A DNA stretch of 64,000 nt from Antedon mediterranea (GCF_964355755.1 NC_092674.1:24950001-25014000); one strand, 5' to 3'. Positions 1 to 13,256 are shown, counted from the stretch's first letter. Notes: generated by a model from the letters alone, not told the origin. Numbers and translations are program-made.

Positions 1-165
1 GTATAATGAAGATCGAACATTTCTAAAATTACCTACTCATTCAGTTTAACATTTTTAGCCTGTTTAATAAAGATTGTTGTGCATGACCAGGCCATAATTA
101 TAGATAGATATTCATAGATTATTTGACAATGATATGTTTTTAAAGACTTTCTAATAATGTTTAAT

Positions 166-319
166 AAAGTTCTGTCTATACTAACACATTTTATGTGACA
201 ACAACTTGTGAAGTGTCCATTGGCCATGATGATGTCATATCACTACCATTTGGGTATATCACTACCATATTTGGGCACATCACACTTTTTTGTCAAATTT
301 GATAGTGTAGACAGAGCTT
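166..319 (+). repeat. M1 element copy 1
   Basis: Diverged M1 copy ending in GATAGTGTAGACAGAGCTT. It lies at the same place as the copy at 5136-5293 in the other duplicate, so this insertion predates the segmental duplication. Confidence 0.85.
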
Positions 320-1519
320 GATACATGCGTCGGAGAATCGGCTGTTTATTGAACACTCTGATTTATATACCTTGGATTGGTTTATTCGGTGATAAATAAT
401 GGATAATAATTATAATTACAAGTATAATGAATTTCATTAAATCTAAATATTTTAAATTTTATTTTAACTTTAATGTTTTTTAGTCTTGTATTGTAATCTT
501 CTCTTTAGTTAATTTAAAGATAATGCAGAATCTTCCTTTAATAAACTTTCTTTGTTTGATCACATACGTTATAGCCTACTGTAGTTAGAATCACTGTTGG
601 TTGTCAGTACTTTGTTTCCCTTGACAATCAGTCCGTCTCGCATTTAAGTAGGCCTAGATGTCCGTTTCACTGTACCTTCACGTCGCTTTTTCTGTTGTTG
701 CTTAGGCCATTGAGCGCGGTGCGTTGCCAGATCACGTGTTTCTATTTGGCCAATACACAATTGTGCGTAAGAACCGCGCAGTATTCTGCGTAATGTTCTA
801 ACACGCACTTGTTGTCCATGGTGAAGTGTAAACATAGCAAAGATAACTCTCAAGTATCAAGAAGCTATGAAAAATTTCTCTCTAAAATACCGAATTTCTG
901 AGAAAACAATTTCATTTCTGAAAATAAATTTTATACTACTTTCATTATGAATATAAAAGGTATGATTTTGTCGTAACATTTGTTAGTTATATCGTTTATT
1001 TGTGGAATAATTTTCAATTTAGATTCTGATAAAATCGTTAGCCATCATAGACATAGGCGACTTATTGTGTAGGCCTACAGGTAAAATCTAAGTGGTAAAA
1101 ACTGTTTGGGGCGGCTTATCGCAACTTCTATTCCGAACTAAGTGTATATAACCATGGAGTCTAATTCTATAGATCTAGAATAAAAGTTGATTTAATATCA
1201 GAGACTTAGGCCTAGGCCTAGTAGGCTAGCCTATAAGACTAGGCTGGCATCAAGTCAAGTCTTCTAGTAGTAGAGACTTTAAAGCTAAGGTTTCAGAAAA
1301 CAACGGCACAATTTACTTTGGTATGGTTTGGTTGGTTGGTAAGATGTAAGACATTTGTTAGAAATAGGCGTACATGCTTCTTTGAAGCTAAGGTTTCAGA
1401 GAACAACGGAACAATTTATTGATTTTGTAGGTTTGGTTGGAATAGCTAGTAAGATGTAAGACAGCTATTAGAGATTTGTGTTATTATAACGTTTAGTATT
1501 GTTTTCAATTTATTATTAG

Positions 1520-2748
1520 CATACGAAGATGAGCTTAATGAACTGAATTTAGTCGAAGGAAGAGGTCGGCGATTACTTCATCGAAATAATTGCAAGAACT
1601 TGTGCGCCGATTGCATTTGGGTGTCACGTGATGGCAAAGAGCTACCTGATCCTTTTCCATTGGACGACATCCCTGAACCGTATACTTTAACAACAGTTCG
1701 TGATGAAAAACAATTTCAGGAAATTGATCTGAATGAAAATCGTGCGGTGTGGAATAGAGGTTCTGTAACTAATACGTCAGATATTGTGGATGTACTCGGA
1801 TTTTCATCGTCTGACGATGATGAGGACTACGGTTACAATAACGAATACTCTGTGACAGTTGATGTGCATGCACCATCATACTCTGGCGATATCCTTCCGC
1901 CCATTGGTAAGTAGATGCTAAGAACATAATAGGTCTACGGACGGTAAAAAACGTGATGATCATTGAATTAAACAACCACAACCCCCGCAAATGCCTGGTT
2001 ACGTAAATAATCAAGAACACAACATATGTAATGTAGTCATACTTTTTCGTTTTTAGATTTTCAAGGATCGGGATATTCTACACTGCATTCAGGTAAACAT
2101 TTCTAAATGGTTTTCATATAACAATATCGCCAAAATAAATCAATCCTAATCCTATTTGACACGCGAGATGTTAAAGATTTCAATTCTAGGGCATAAAACG
2201 AGCCAAGTAGGCCTACATACAGTGGCTGCCTAAAAACAAATCAATGTTAACATTTAGTACAATTGTTGTAGTTGAATATTGTAGGCCTAAGTTGTTTTAA
2301 TTTAATTCTATTTTTTTAAGTCAGAGTTTAACGGGTTTTATAGTCGTCTTTTGTAAGCCTAAATCTGAACTTAATTGTCCGTTTCTTTCGACTTACAGAT
2401 TACTTTAATGAGCCTCGTAGAAATGTACATTGCTGTGTGGTAAACTTCACACCCGAGATTACAGTCATCGAACGTGGTATTCCAGTAAACCCACCAAAGG
2501 ACATCGATATAGATATGTTTCAGTTAGAAGATCTATTTGAAGCACAGAAAAAGCAAAGTAAAAGAAGCTTTTTCAGCAAAAAACAGCGGGATTTTGACAG
2601 TGACATAGAAGCAGTCATGCGTGGAGAATATGTTGCTCCTGTCAAAGAACTTTCCAATGAAGAAGTTGAAACCGCCGCCTCAAAGAAGAAATCAAAAAGT
2701 GATCGAATTCGAACAGCATTTAAAAAGTTGTTTAGCTGTTTTTGCTAA
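1520..2748 (+). CDS. Unrecognised duplicated gene, copy A (3' exons)
   Basis: I do not recognise this protein. Three exons can be read: 1520-1906 (acceptor TTATTATTAG, donor G|GTAAGT), 2057-2092 (36 nt) and 2399-2748 (stop TAA). All joins are phase 1, so each internal exon can be skipped without a frameshift. They encode about 256 residues: an acidic N-terminal part with the stretch CADCIWVSRDGKELPDPFPL and a Ser/Asp run (SSSDDDEDYG), a short Ser/Tyr linker, and a Lys/Arg-rich C-terminus ending KKLFSCFC. There is no membrane segment; the basic end plus CxC suggests palmitoyl-type membrane attachment (inference). A first exon ending in phase 1 is required upstream and I could not place it; the ATG seen before exon 1 in copy B is ACG here. 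Copy B keeps every splice site and phase. Confidence 0.75.
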
Positions 2749-3485
2749 AGATTTCATAGTGGATTTTTACGAACTTTGACATCTCATGAACTTTGACATT
2801 TTTGACAGTTTAAAAAAGTGAACATTTCAGCATAGTTATTCATAGTGCAGCTCACATCACGTAGTGGACTAAAGAACAGAACTCTTCATCATGTGCAATA
2901 ATTAAAGTGCAATACATTCCGGAAATCTTATGCAAATATTATAGATATTTATATTTTGCTGATACATTTGATACAATAATGAATACAAAATATATTTTTT
3001 ATTATAATCATTTATTTGACCAAGGCCAACATTCAGATATGTAAAATTATGAAGCAATTATATTATTGGTTAAATTATTATTAAACGATTTATGCAAATA
3101 TTTTTTTATGATGATTTCATACAATAATGAATAAAACATTTGTTTTTATATTGACAGATCTTTTATTATATTATAGTCATTTAGGAAAGAAATTAGGCCA
3201 ACTTTATTACTAGATATTTCAAATTATGATTTTATATTTAACAATTATTCTATTTTTATATGCTGACAAATTTGAGAAAATAATAAATAAAATTTATCTT
3301 TTTTCCATTGTTGCACATTCTTTTATTATCATAGTCATGAGAGAAAATAGGCCAACAGTCATAACTGATATGTATAATTATAAATAAATTATTGGTTAAA
3401 ATGATGATTCTAGTTTGAGATACGAGTCTCAGTTTTCGACGAACGCGAAAACGAATAAAATAATTGTGAATTTTTATTTTCTCGC
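2749..3485 (+). other. 3' UTR and AT-rich downstream tract, copy A
   Basis: About 740 bases of AT-rich sequence with several AATAAA-like hexamers and no open frame of note. It is matched closely by 7910-8640 in the other duplicate. The first part is probably 3' UTR. Confidence 0.5.
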
Positions 3486-3622
3486 TTACTTAGGGTTGTT
3501 ATCATTCACTGTAAATGAATGGTACCCCTTAACTTCGTCATTATTAAATGTATCTTCGTCATCCCATCTATACAATTCCATATTAACATTCATGCATTCG
3601 ACGGCTTGACAGTTGTGTGTAT
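3486..3622 (-). pseudogene. Broken copy of the ApeC gene's last exon
   Basis: On the minus strand this matches the end of the apextrin-like terminal exon at 8641-8812, including the stop codon region and the segment around the second WDDED motif. Compared with the intact copy it lacks about 35 bases near the C-terminus and stops after TGACAGTTGTGTGTAT. Upstream ApeC and MACPF exons are absent. It is a passenger fragment at the edge of the segmental duplication and unlikely to be expressed as a functional domain. Confidence 0.85.
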
Positions 3623-3865
3623 AGCAGCCTAGATTCATCGATAACTTCCAAGTTGACAGAATGAAATTAAATGTGATCTATTGGTTAATGAGTGACATGA
3701 CACGTGACTAAACCGCGTATTTGAATTGGAGATTTAAAGATTTCCTTATTGTATTGTTCAAGTTTATGTTTTGACTTTGATCTATGAGAATGATGTGCTG
3801 TGTACAAACGACGAAGGGTATTAAATAATACAGCGTCATATTTTGTTTTTCTTTATTTTAGTAAG

Positions 3866-4792
3866 ATGAATGAAGACATATACATGGATTACGAAAACAC
3901 TACACATATTACGGATACGTTCATAGCGCGAGATGAACTCAGCGTTAAAGTTGTTACTTACTCTATCATAGGCATCATGGCCGCAATTGAAAATGCTATC
4001 GCTCTACTTATTTTCAGCAGTTCGAAACGATTCCGTAAAAAGAGAAACATATTTTTATTTAGTCTCTCCCTGGCAGATTTCATAGTTGGCGTTCTTTCAT
4101 GTTTGGTGTACTTCGAAAAGGTGTACAACTCGCCGTCGTTCGGTGCGATTCTGGAAGCGATGTTTCTTGTGTCCGTTTTTAGCATTTGTGCCGTCAGTGT
4201 TGAACGGTACATCGCGATCGTCGCCGCTCCGTTTACCTATAAAAATATCATAACTTTTAAACGATGCATAATCGTCTGCTTTTTCTACTGGATCCTGACA
4301 ATGTCTGCTACGGTAGCACTCTACGCAATTGTATACAATGAATGGACTAGATTTGCCATGTGTGTATTGACCATGGTTATACTGATTGCAAATTATATTA
4401 TGTACTTCAAAATATCGAAGGCGCTTACCAGTAACGATCGCACCGTTACGGCAAATCTTGGACAGAACGTCATTGGAAGATCAAAAAAGTTGATTCGATC
4501 GTTTATAATTTTGCTGGTGGTTTCAACCCTTTGCTGGGCTCCACTCTGTTGTTTTTTGGTAATCGCTTTGTTTTCTGAAAATGTTAACGAAAACAAATCT
4601 GTTCTGAACTTAATGTATTGTATTTGTTTGAGTAATTCCTTTATTAATCCTTTCATTTACTGGTATAGTCTTCCTGGTGCAAAGGAAGGAGTGTTTGATC
4701 TCATATGTTGTTTTAAAAAGAACGAGGATAAGAAAGAACACAACAAAAAACAGTTCCCCTCACAGCCGACAACGTCTAACACAACAGTATAG
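3866..4792 (+). CDS. Rhodopsin-like (class A) GPCR, MECA-like features
   Basis: Single-exon 308-residue seven-helix receptor in the plasma membrane, ligand unknown. Visible landmarks: sequon N11-T-T before TM1; N43 in TM1; SLSLAD (66-71) in TM2; ERY (113-115) after TM3; CWAP (223-226) in TM6; NPFIY (261-265) in TM7; a CC pair at 281-282 after TM7, fitting palmitoylation; C-terminus TTV, a class I PDZ-ligand pattern. The usual disulphide Cys at the start of TM3 is a Ser, the second extracellular loop is very short and TM5 lacks the usual Pro. Melanocortin, lysophospholipid/S1P, cannabinoid and adenosine (MECA) receptors show such departures, so that group is my best placement (inference). I chose the ATG at 3866 because a good 3' splice acceptor (pyrimidines, AG at 3861) precedes it and the longer frame starts only with GTG. 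It is unique sequence between the two duplicates. Confidence 0.93.
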   Translation: MNEDIYMDYENTTHITDTFIARDELSVKVVTYSIIGIMAAIENAIALLIFSSSKRFRKKRNIFLFSLSLADFIVGVLSCLVYFEKVYNSPSFGAILEAMFLVSVFSICAVSVERYIAIVAAPFTYKNIITFKRCIIVCFFYWILTMSATVALYAIVYNEWTRFAMCVLTMVILIANYIMYFKISKALTSNDRTVTANLGQNVIGRSKKLIRSFIILLVVSTLCWAPLCCFLVIALFSENVNENKSVLNLMYCICLSNSFINPFIYWYSLPGAKEGVFDLICCFKKNEDKKEHNKKQFPSQPTTSNTTV

Positions 4793-5135
4793 ATACTTCC
4801 GTTACTCTATCGTTGTATAGCATCCGATTCTGCAGTTGTCACTAGATAGATCTTAATTGACTATCGCAAGTCCTGAGCCTAGCTGAAAACAGGATGGAGA
4901 TGAATGGCAGACAATGACGATGATCGTGGTAATGAAGATCGAACATTTCTAAAAATTACCTACTCATTTAGTTTAACATTTTAGCCTGTTAAATAACGAT
5001 TGCATGTTCTAGGCCATAATTATACATAGATATTCATAGATTATTTGTCAATAATATGTTTTTAAAGACTTTCTAATCATGTTTAATAAATATTAAAAAT
5101 CCTTTTAAATGACCCTACATTTATGTTTGAAAAGT

Positions 5136-5293
5136 AAAGTTCTGTCTATACTAACACATTTTATGTGACAACAACTTGTGAAGTGTCCATTAGACATGAT
5201 GATGTCATATCACTACCATATCTGGGTATATCACTATCATATTTGGGCACATCACACTTTTTTTGTCAAATTTAATAGTGTAGACAGAGCTTT
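5136..5293 (+). repeat. M1 element copy 2
   Basis: Allelic in position to copy 1 in the left duplicate. The right end GATAGTGTAGACAGAGCTTTA is followed by TTTA; the left end is diverged (TCTGTCTATACTAACA). Confidence 0.85.
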
Positions 5294-6455
5294 AATGCGT
5301 TTATCACACATTTTATTCCAGTTTATTATTGTAAACTTTCGAAGAATCGACTGTTTATTGAACACTGATTTATAATACCTTGTATTGGTTTATTTGTTTT
5401 GCTATTTTTACAATCAAGTGATATTATATTTGATTAAATCTAAATATTTTAATTATTTTAACTTTTGTATTTTTCAGTCTTGTATTGTAATCTTCTCTTT
5501 GGTTAATTTAAAGATAATGCAGAATCTTCCTTTAGTAAACTTTCTTTGTTTGATCACATACGTTATAGCCTACTGTTGTTAGAATCACTGTTGGTTGTCA
5601 GTACTTTGTTTCCCTTGAAAATCAGTCCGTCTCGCATAAGTATAGATGTCCGTCACGTTGCATTTTCTCTAGTTGCTTAGGCTATTGAGCGCGGTGCGTT
5701 GCCAGACCACGTGTTTCTATTTAGCCAATAAACAATTGTGCGTAAGAATCGCGGTATTCTGCGTAATGTTCTAACACGCACTTGTTGTCCATGGTGAAGT
5801 GTAAACATAGCCAGATAACTCTCAAGTATCAAGAAGCTAAGAAAAATTTCTCTCTAAAATACCGAATTTCTGAGAAAACAATTTCATTTCTGAAAATAAA
5901 TGTTATACTACTTTCATTATGAATATAAAAGGTATGCTTTTGTCGTAACATTTGTTAGTTATGTCGTTTATTTTTAGAATAATTTTCAGTATAGATTTTG
6001 ACAAAATCGTCAGCCATCATAGAATAGGCGACTTATTGTGTAGGGGCCTAGGTAAAATCTAAGTGGTAACTTTATTGATATATGTAGTTCTTTGATAGTA
6101 AACCAGTTATGTAAATAAAACTTACGTTTGCAAGTGGTAACTACTTAGTGGTAACTGTTGGGGCGGCTTATCGCAACTTCTATTCCGAACTAAGTGTATA
6201 ACCATGGAGTCTAATAGATCTAGGCTAAAAGTTGATTATATCAGAGACTTAGGCCTAGGCCTAGTAGGCTAGCCTATAAGACTAGGCTTCAAGTCAAGTC
6301 TTCTATTAGAGGCTTCTTTGAAGCTAAGGTTTCAGAGAACAACGGCACAATTTAATGATTTTGTAGGTTTGGTTGGAATAGTTGGTAAGATGTAAGACAG
6401 CTATTAGAGATTTGTGTTATTATAATGTTTAGTATTGTTTTCAATCTATTATTAG

Positions 6456-7909
<1,454 letters not shown>

Positions 7910-8640
7910 AAATTTCTTGTTGGATTTTTACGAACTTTGACATCTTATGAACTTTGACATTTTTGACAGTTTAAAAAAGTGAACATTTCAGCATAGTTGT
8001 TCATAGTGGAGCTCACATCACGTGGACTAAAGAACAGAACTCTTCATCATGGTGCAATAATTAAAGTGCAATACATTCCGGAAATCTTATGCAAATCTTT
8101 GCTGATACATTTGATACAATAATGAATACAAAATATATTTTTTATTATATCATTTATTTGACCAAGGCCAACATTCAGATATGTAAAATTATGAAGCAAT
8201 TATATTATTGGTTAAATTATCATTAAACGATTTATGCAAATATTTTTTTATGATGATTTCATACAATCATGAATAAAACATTTGTTTTTATATTGACAGA
8301 TCTTTTATTATATTATAGTCATTTAGGAAAGAAATTAGGCCAACTTTATTACTAGATATTTCAAATTATGATTTATATTTAACAATTATGATTATTCAAA
8401 ATATTTATGCAATTATTCTATTTTTATATACTGACAAATTTGAGAAAATAATGAATAAAATTTATCTTTTTTACATTGTTGCACATTCTTTTATTATCAT
8501 AGTCATGAGAGAAAATAGGCCAACATTTTTTATAACTAGATATTTAAGAAGAAATTATTGGTTAAAATGACGATTCTGTCTGAGATGCGAGTCTCAGTTT
8601 TCGACGAAGGCGAAAAATAATAGTGAATGTTTATTTTCGC

Positions 8641-11600
8641 TTACTTAGGGGTGTAATAGCAATAGTACACCTTATTGTTTTTGTTGTTATCAATCACTCT
8701 ATACGGATGATACCCCTTAACTTCGTCATTATTAAACGTATCTTCATCATCCCATCTATAATATTCCATATTAACATTCATGCCTTCGACAGCTTGACAG
8801 TTGTGTGTATACGGAAAGAAATAGAAAGGTGAATCGGTCGGCAGAAAGATTGGGTTCTCGGCAAAGCCGTCGATTTTACAACAGTAGTTGATTTTTGTGT
8901 TTGTGTCGTACACGCCAGACGGGATTGAACCGCTTATTCTGTTTTGGTTTTTATGGTCTTCGTCGTCCCAATATATCCAACCGGATGCCATTCCTGCCAT
9001 TTAAGACAACTTGGTTAATAATGTGTGGGTTAGTTCAATACCTAGTATTGCCAGACTCCGTTGAAACAAATTGGGGGAAACCCGATATTTTCGCAGAAAA
9101 GTTACAAATCTTCCATTTGTTTTGGCCTCACGTACGATCGATCGAGATGTGGGTGAATTACAGAAGAAAAACAAAAATATCAATCCGCGCGCAAAGTAAT
9201 TTATAGCGGGCCGTTACAATTATTAGAATGGACTTTTTTTCACATTTTTAACCGTTTAAAGACGAAAAAAGTTATCTCAATAGGACTATATATTATTTAT
9301 TTTTACATTAAATGTAGTTTGTGACCTTAAATTAGATCTAAAAACGTAGGGAATGGGAGTTCAAGTACAACAAGCAAATCTTAATACATACCAAATGGAC
9401 AGCCACCATTGGACGGATAGAAAACACAGTATTGTCCTTTTGGCCAATGGACGTCATACTCGGTAACCTCATATTGCGTCTTCATACAAAAGTGCTGAGT
9501 GACGTCATCGCTAGCAGCTCCAGGTGGGAAATGTAGCGGAGAAGAACCATAAGCCGCATTTCTTGTGTTTTCACCATCTTGAAATCGGTATCCTTCGTTG
9601 AAAGTGAAGCCTGTTGTCTTTGGGCAACCAGAGTCGGTCTTCGGAAGCCCGTATGCACCGAGTGGCCATGTAATAGGTACAACTACTAATTCATCTGTAA
9701 AAAATAACTTTATTGTTTATGTATAGGCCTAGACCTTATATATATATATATGATGCGACTTTGAAAAGGGTGACTTGAATTGATAACATGACAATAATCC
9801 TTATAAGCCTATTTCTTTATAGATATAAAACGAAAAAAGGAACCCGGATTTAAAAAGAAGAATGTTAAAAATCATACCTTCAATAGCGTCTTGGCTACTT
9901 AGCCAATCAGGATAATCGGTTATCGCCTGTTCCATATTACGTTTCATTTCATCAATCCGGTTGTAGAAGTCTGCAGACAGGATTCCACTATTGACGTAAT
10001 CATTACTCAACTGCCAATATTTCTCTTCGAAAATCTCTTCCATTCCCATCAATGTGTATGAGTAAGGCATGGCAAGGTTGTCGTCACCGAGGGACAATGT
10101 TTCGACATAAAACCCAGAGTTGAAACCCGTATTCAGCGTCATTTTAACCGTGTCAGTGTTGACTGCAATGGAACTACCAAAGCCCTTATAGGATCCACCG
10201 AGGCTGACGCTTGACGAATACTATGAAAATGGTAAAAATAGCAAAAACGTCATTTAAAACGTTCCACCCATAAGTGTGGTTGGCCGCTGGTAGATTAAAC
10301 AAACGAATTGGACATAGCATTGATAAATTTCGTAACATGTTACAACATGGGTCTGTATTTTATTGTAGTTTTTATCGTACTTTAAACTTGGTTCCCACAC
10401 AAGGACGCATGTGTATTTGACCAATCACAAGCGATGGATTATTAGAAATGTTGCTTGTCATAGGTCAACTCAAAGGTATTTGCTAATTTTATTCGTCAAA
10501 GAAGACTTACATGTTCAGAAGAGTACTCTACAAATGCCGCACTCTCCCATCTATAGCGTTTCACGTCTCTTGTTCCGAAGTATACAAAACTAACAACATG
10601 CTGCAAAAAATGGCACATTGATTATACTGAAAAAAGTGAGTTAGTATAGCTATAAGACATGACGGTGTTGAGAAACATCTTCATCTACATTTTAAATTTG
10701 AGATAGTAATGCGAATCACACGTAGGCCTACGCGACACCATTGCTATCGTTATCGTCAGTGTTTTTGCCACACTCTAAAGTCAGTCTCTCTGAGTAGATA
10801 TGCGTATCTTCGAAATCCTTTATGATAATCATGTGCTTATACTCTTTCTATATCGCGTTGCTAAAATAGTGCAAGCTAAAATTACAGTAACAACTTACAG
10901 TTCCATAATTATGAAGAAAGAGCATGTAGTCTGTACTGGTGCTTGGTGAATAAGTTGCCGGAAGTTGATTAACACTCTGGACAAACGCGTCATCTAATGG
11001 ATATTTCTTGAATTGCGCATTAATCGTCATGAGTTCCGCTTCGCCGAGCATGCACAAGTTTTTCTCTTCGTAATATACATTGGTATTTGTTCCCATAGAC
11101 GCTGCTGTTTCCTTATAATCTAGAAATAAAATACTTAAATAATAACACCGGACTGTTCCATTATTCAAAAGGGTGGGCTGTTATGCGACACAACATTTGT
11201 TTATCCAGATAGGTAGGCCTACTTTTACACAAAAAAAAAATATATTATTATATAATACAAGAACAAAAGTATGATAATAATATTAAGTCGTTCATGTTAC
11301 TAATGTATGTTTTAAATAATGTGTTCTGTTTTTTACACACATTTTGAAATATTAACTATTTTTATCTGAAAATAAATAAAATTGCACTTACAATTGCTAT
11401 GACTGAATTTTGTTTTCACGTGTTTTACTCTTGCACCAACTAAACAAATTAGAAATTATATTAAGCATTATTTTACATATCATACATACTATATATCAAT
11501 ATACTAATCAGTAGTATTATAATAAAAAATAAAAGTACAAATAGTTGTTTATATTATTAAAACTAATAATATTTTTTAAGGGCACCACCAAAGTGCTCAA

Positions 11601-12021
11601 GGTGCGAATAATGAAAATCGAACATAATTTTACCTGAAAACTGAACTTCTTTTTCTAAAGATGAGGCATACGCGTAGGCATTGTGGTACAGTTCTAGAGA
11701 GAGCTGAGACGAACAGCTTGATGCTGGGACATAGCTGATCTGATCTGGTGTCGAGTTCCCTTCATCGAAGGTCCAGTCAAACACCCTCCAGGTCGGACGT
11801 AGACCGGGATCTCGCCCGGCAGTGACGGGGCTTCCATGAGGGTTTCCGTACTGTAGGTTGTACCCGATACCAAGGTAATCGATGCCACTCGGGTAGGTTG
11901 ATAATGCACTCGGTGGAGTCACTAGCAACTTGGGATCAATATGGTATGGCGGCGGGCCATCGGTGGCATTGGTTAGTACCAGAAGTGATACGATAAGAAG
12001 TATGATAGGTATGAACTTCAT
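8641..12021 (-). CDS. Apextrin-like MACPF-ApeC protein
   Basis: Complete secreted protein of 581 residues in seven exons (read on minus): 12021-11634, 11439-11392, 11119-10899, 10600-10511, 10220-9878, 9694-9392, 8993-8641. Phases join cleanly (1,1,0,0,1,1). It starts with a signal peptide (MKFIPIILLIVSLLVLTNA). The MACPF domain follows, with YLGIGYNLQYGNP near the start and the YGT|H signature split across the exon 3/4 junction. Exons 6-7 form the ApeC domain: WPLGAYGLPKTDSGCP at its start, two WDDED motifs, and Cys residues at family positions. Apextrin-type proteins from sea urchins and amphioxus are secreted; amphioxus members bind bacterial cell walls, and MACPF proteins often form pores. 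An innate defence role is therefore likely (inference from family). All key motifs are intact. A fragment of its last exon recurs at 3486-3622. Confidence 0.95.
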
Positions 12022-12330
12022 AATTACTATAACAAATGGTAGATTAAAATGGGTAAATAAACATAAAAAAACAAATACGTTTAGGCCTATAATTCTGCAT
12101 TGAATCAATAAGCAACATTTACTCGGTAATGTGAGAGCGAGTCAAATGGTCAAGCGATTAATGCAGGGAAAGACCAATTTAAGACGATGTATTTTAAAGT
12201 AAAATAGAAACATCATACCATTAAAAGAAATAACCTTAAATCCTTTGTTGTACAATGATACTTACTTTCTGAAACGAATTCTAGGCCTCCAAAGTACTAT
12301 TTTAACTGAAGAAATATGTTGTTGCACGTA
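12022..12330 (-). other. 5' UTR of apextrin-like gene with a likely UTR intron
   Basis: Between the TATA box and the start codon, the minus strand shows a donor (GTAAGTAT, base 12265) and an acceptor (TTTGTTATAG, ending at 12027) five bases before the ATG. A 5' non-coding exon of about 60 nt (12266 to roughly 12330) spliced to the coding exon is the simplest reading. Confidence 0.55.
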
Positions 12331-12355
12331 CATTGTTGTACCACCCGTGTACAGT

Positions 12356-12365
12356 CCTTTTATAG
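12356..12365 (-). promoter_or_regulatory. TATA box for apextrin-like gene
   Basis: The minus strand reads CTATAAAAGG, a near-consensus TATA box, 335 bases before the start codon. Predicted transcription start is roughly 12325-12335. A strong TATA fits an inducible gene, though that is inference. Confidence 0.65.
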
Positions 12366-12647
12366 CTTGGAAAAAACCTCATTTAATTCAGATAACATTC
12401 AGATTCAGATAACAGTTATTCAGATAATCCTAAACGAATTAATTAACACACCTGCTTAATATACGCAGATAACGGCAATGTTAGCACAATATATAAGTTT
12501 GTTTGTCAACCGGTGAGAGCAAATTAATGCTCTGTACCGCTAATTTACCTTTTTCCTAATGAGTGAGCTGACAATTAGATAGATACTTTGTTAATTGAGA
12601 TACGCACATCGTACTTTTGATAAAAACGTGCAGTAACCTATTATTAT

Positions 12648-13256
12648 TAAAGATGTGTTTTTGTTCCCCTGAAAAATAATTCTCAATCTTTTGTTTCAAA
12701 TATATGCCATTTTAATGTCACATAATAGTTATCTACTTTGACTAAAAATTGGATTAAAAAAAATATTTAACCTGAAAAACCTCTTTTGTCCTCCTGAAAA
12801 AATAATTCTCAATCTTTTGTTTCAAATATATGCCATTTTAATGTCACATAATAGTTATCTACTTTGACTAAAAATTGGATTAAAAAAAATATTTAACCTG
12901 AAAAACCTCTTTTGTCCTCCTGAAAAAATAATTCTCAATCTTTTGTATATTATAGGCATAATATGCCATTTAATGTCACTTATAGTTATCCACTTATCCA
13001 CCAAAAATTGGATCGAAGAAAAATTTATTTAACTTGAAAACAGTAATTTAAGGTAAAAAGTAGTAAAAATGGAAGTCAATGAGTTTTTGGTTAAATTTAA
13101 CCATTTATTTTGTCATTATTTTTATTAGTGATCTATTTAATTTTTTTTCGCTTTTTTTTTTCTAATAGGAAAGTGATAAACTTTATTAAAACTGCAAAAT
13201 AACCTATTCAAATTCAGATTTAATTATTCTTAATTTTTCTAGGGAATACATCTTTA
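12648..13256 (-). repeat. M2 element copy 1 with internal triplication
   Basis: Begins TTAAAGATGTG and ends GGGAATACATCTTTAA, the two inverted ends of family M2. Inside, a 126 bp unit (12668-12793) is repeated twice more (12794-12919 nearly identical, 12920-13020 diverged), each carrying TCTCAATCTTTTGT and the TAATAGTTATCTACTTTGAC segment. Confidence 0.85.

Larger units (their letters stand above)
1..3622. repeat. Segmental duplication, left copy
   Basis: This segment aligns almost end to end with 4928-8812. Shared landmarks in the same order are the opening text around GAAGATCGAACATTTCT, an M1 element, a TAGGCCTA-rich tract, three coding exons, the AT-rich 3' tail and the last ~140 bases of the downstream minus-strand gene. 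The copies differ by indels: the right copy has an extra ~75 bp near 6060-6130 and a long TA tract, while the left copy has an internal ~100 bp tandem duplication near 1285-1460. The left edge may extend beyond the window. Confidence 0.93.

Noticed and set aside
3800-3865. Longer N-terminus for the GPCR
   Set aside because: That frame begins with GTG and a pyrimidine-rich acceptor ends at 3861; the ATG at 3866 is the first normal start.
6425-6455. Possible signal-peptide start MFSIVFNLLLA for copy B
   Set aside because: A good splice acceptor lies inside it and copy A has ACG instead of ATG, so it is more likely intron.
8994-9000. ATG at the 5' end of the last apextrin-like exon frame
   Set aside because: It overlaps the AG acceptor; the phase-1 join to 9392-9694 restores the ApeC domain.
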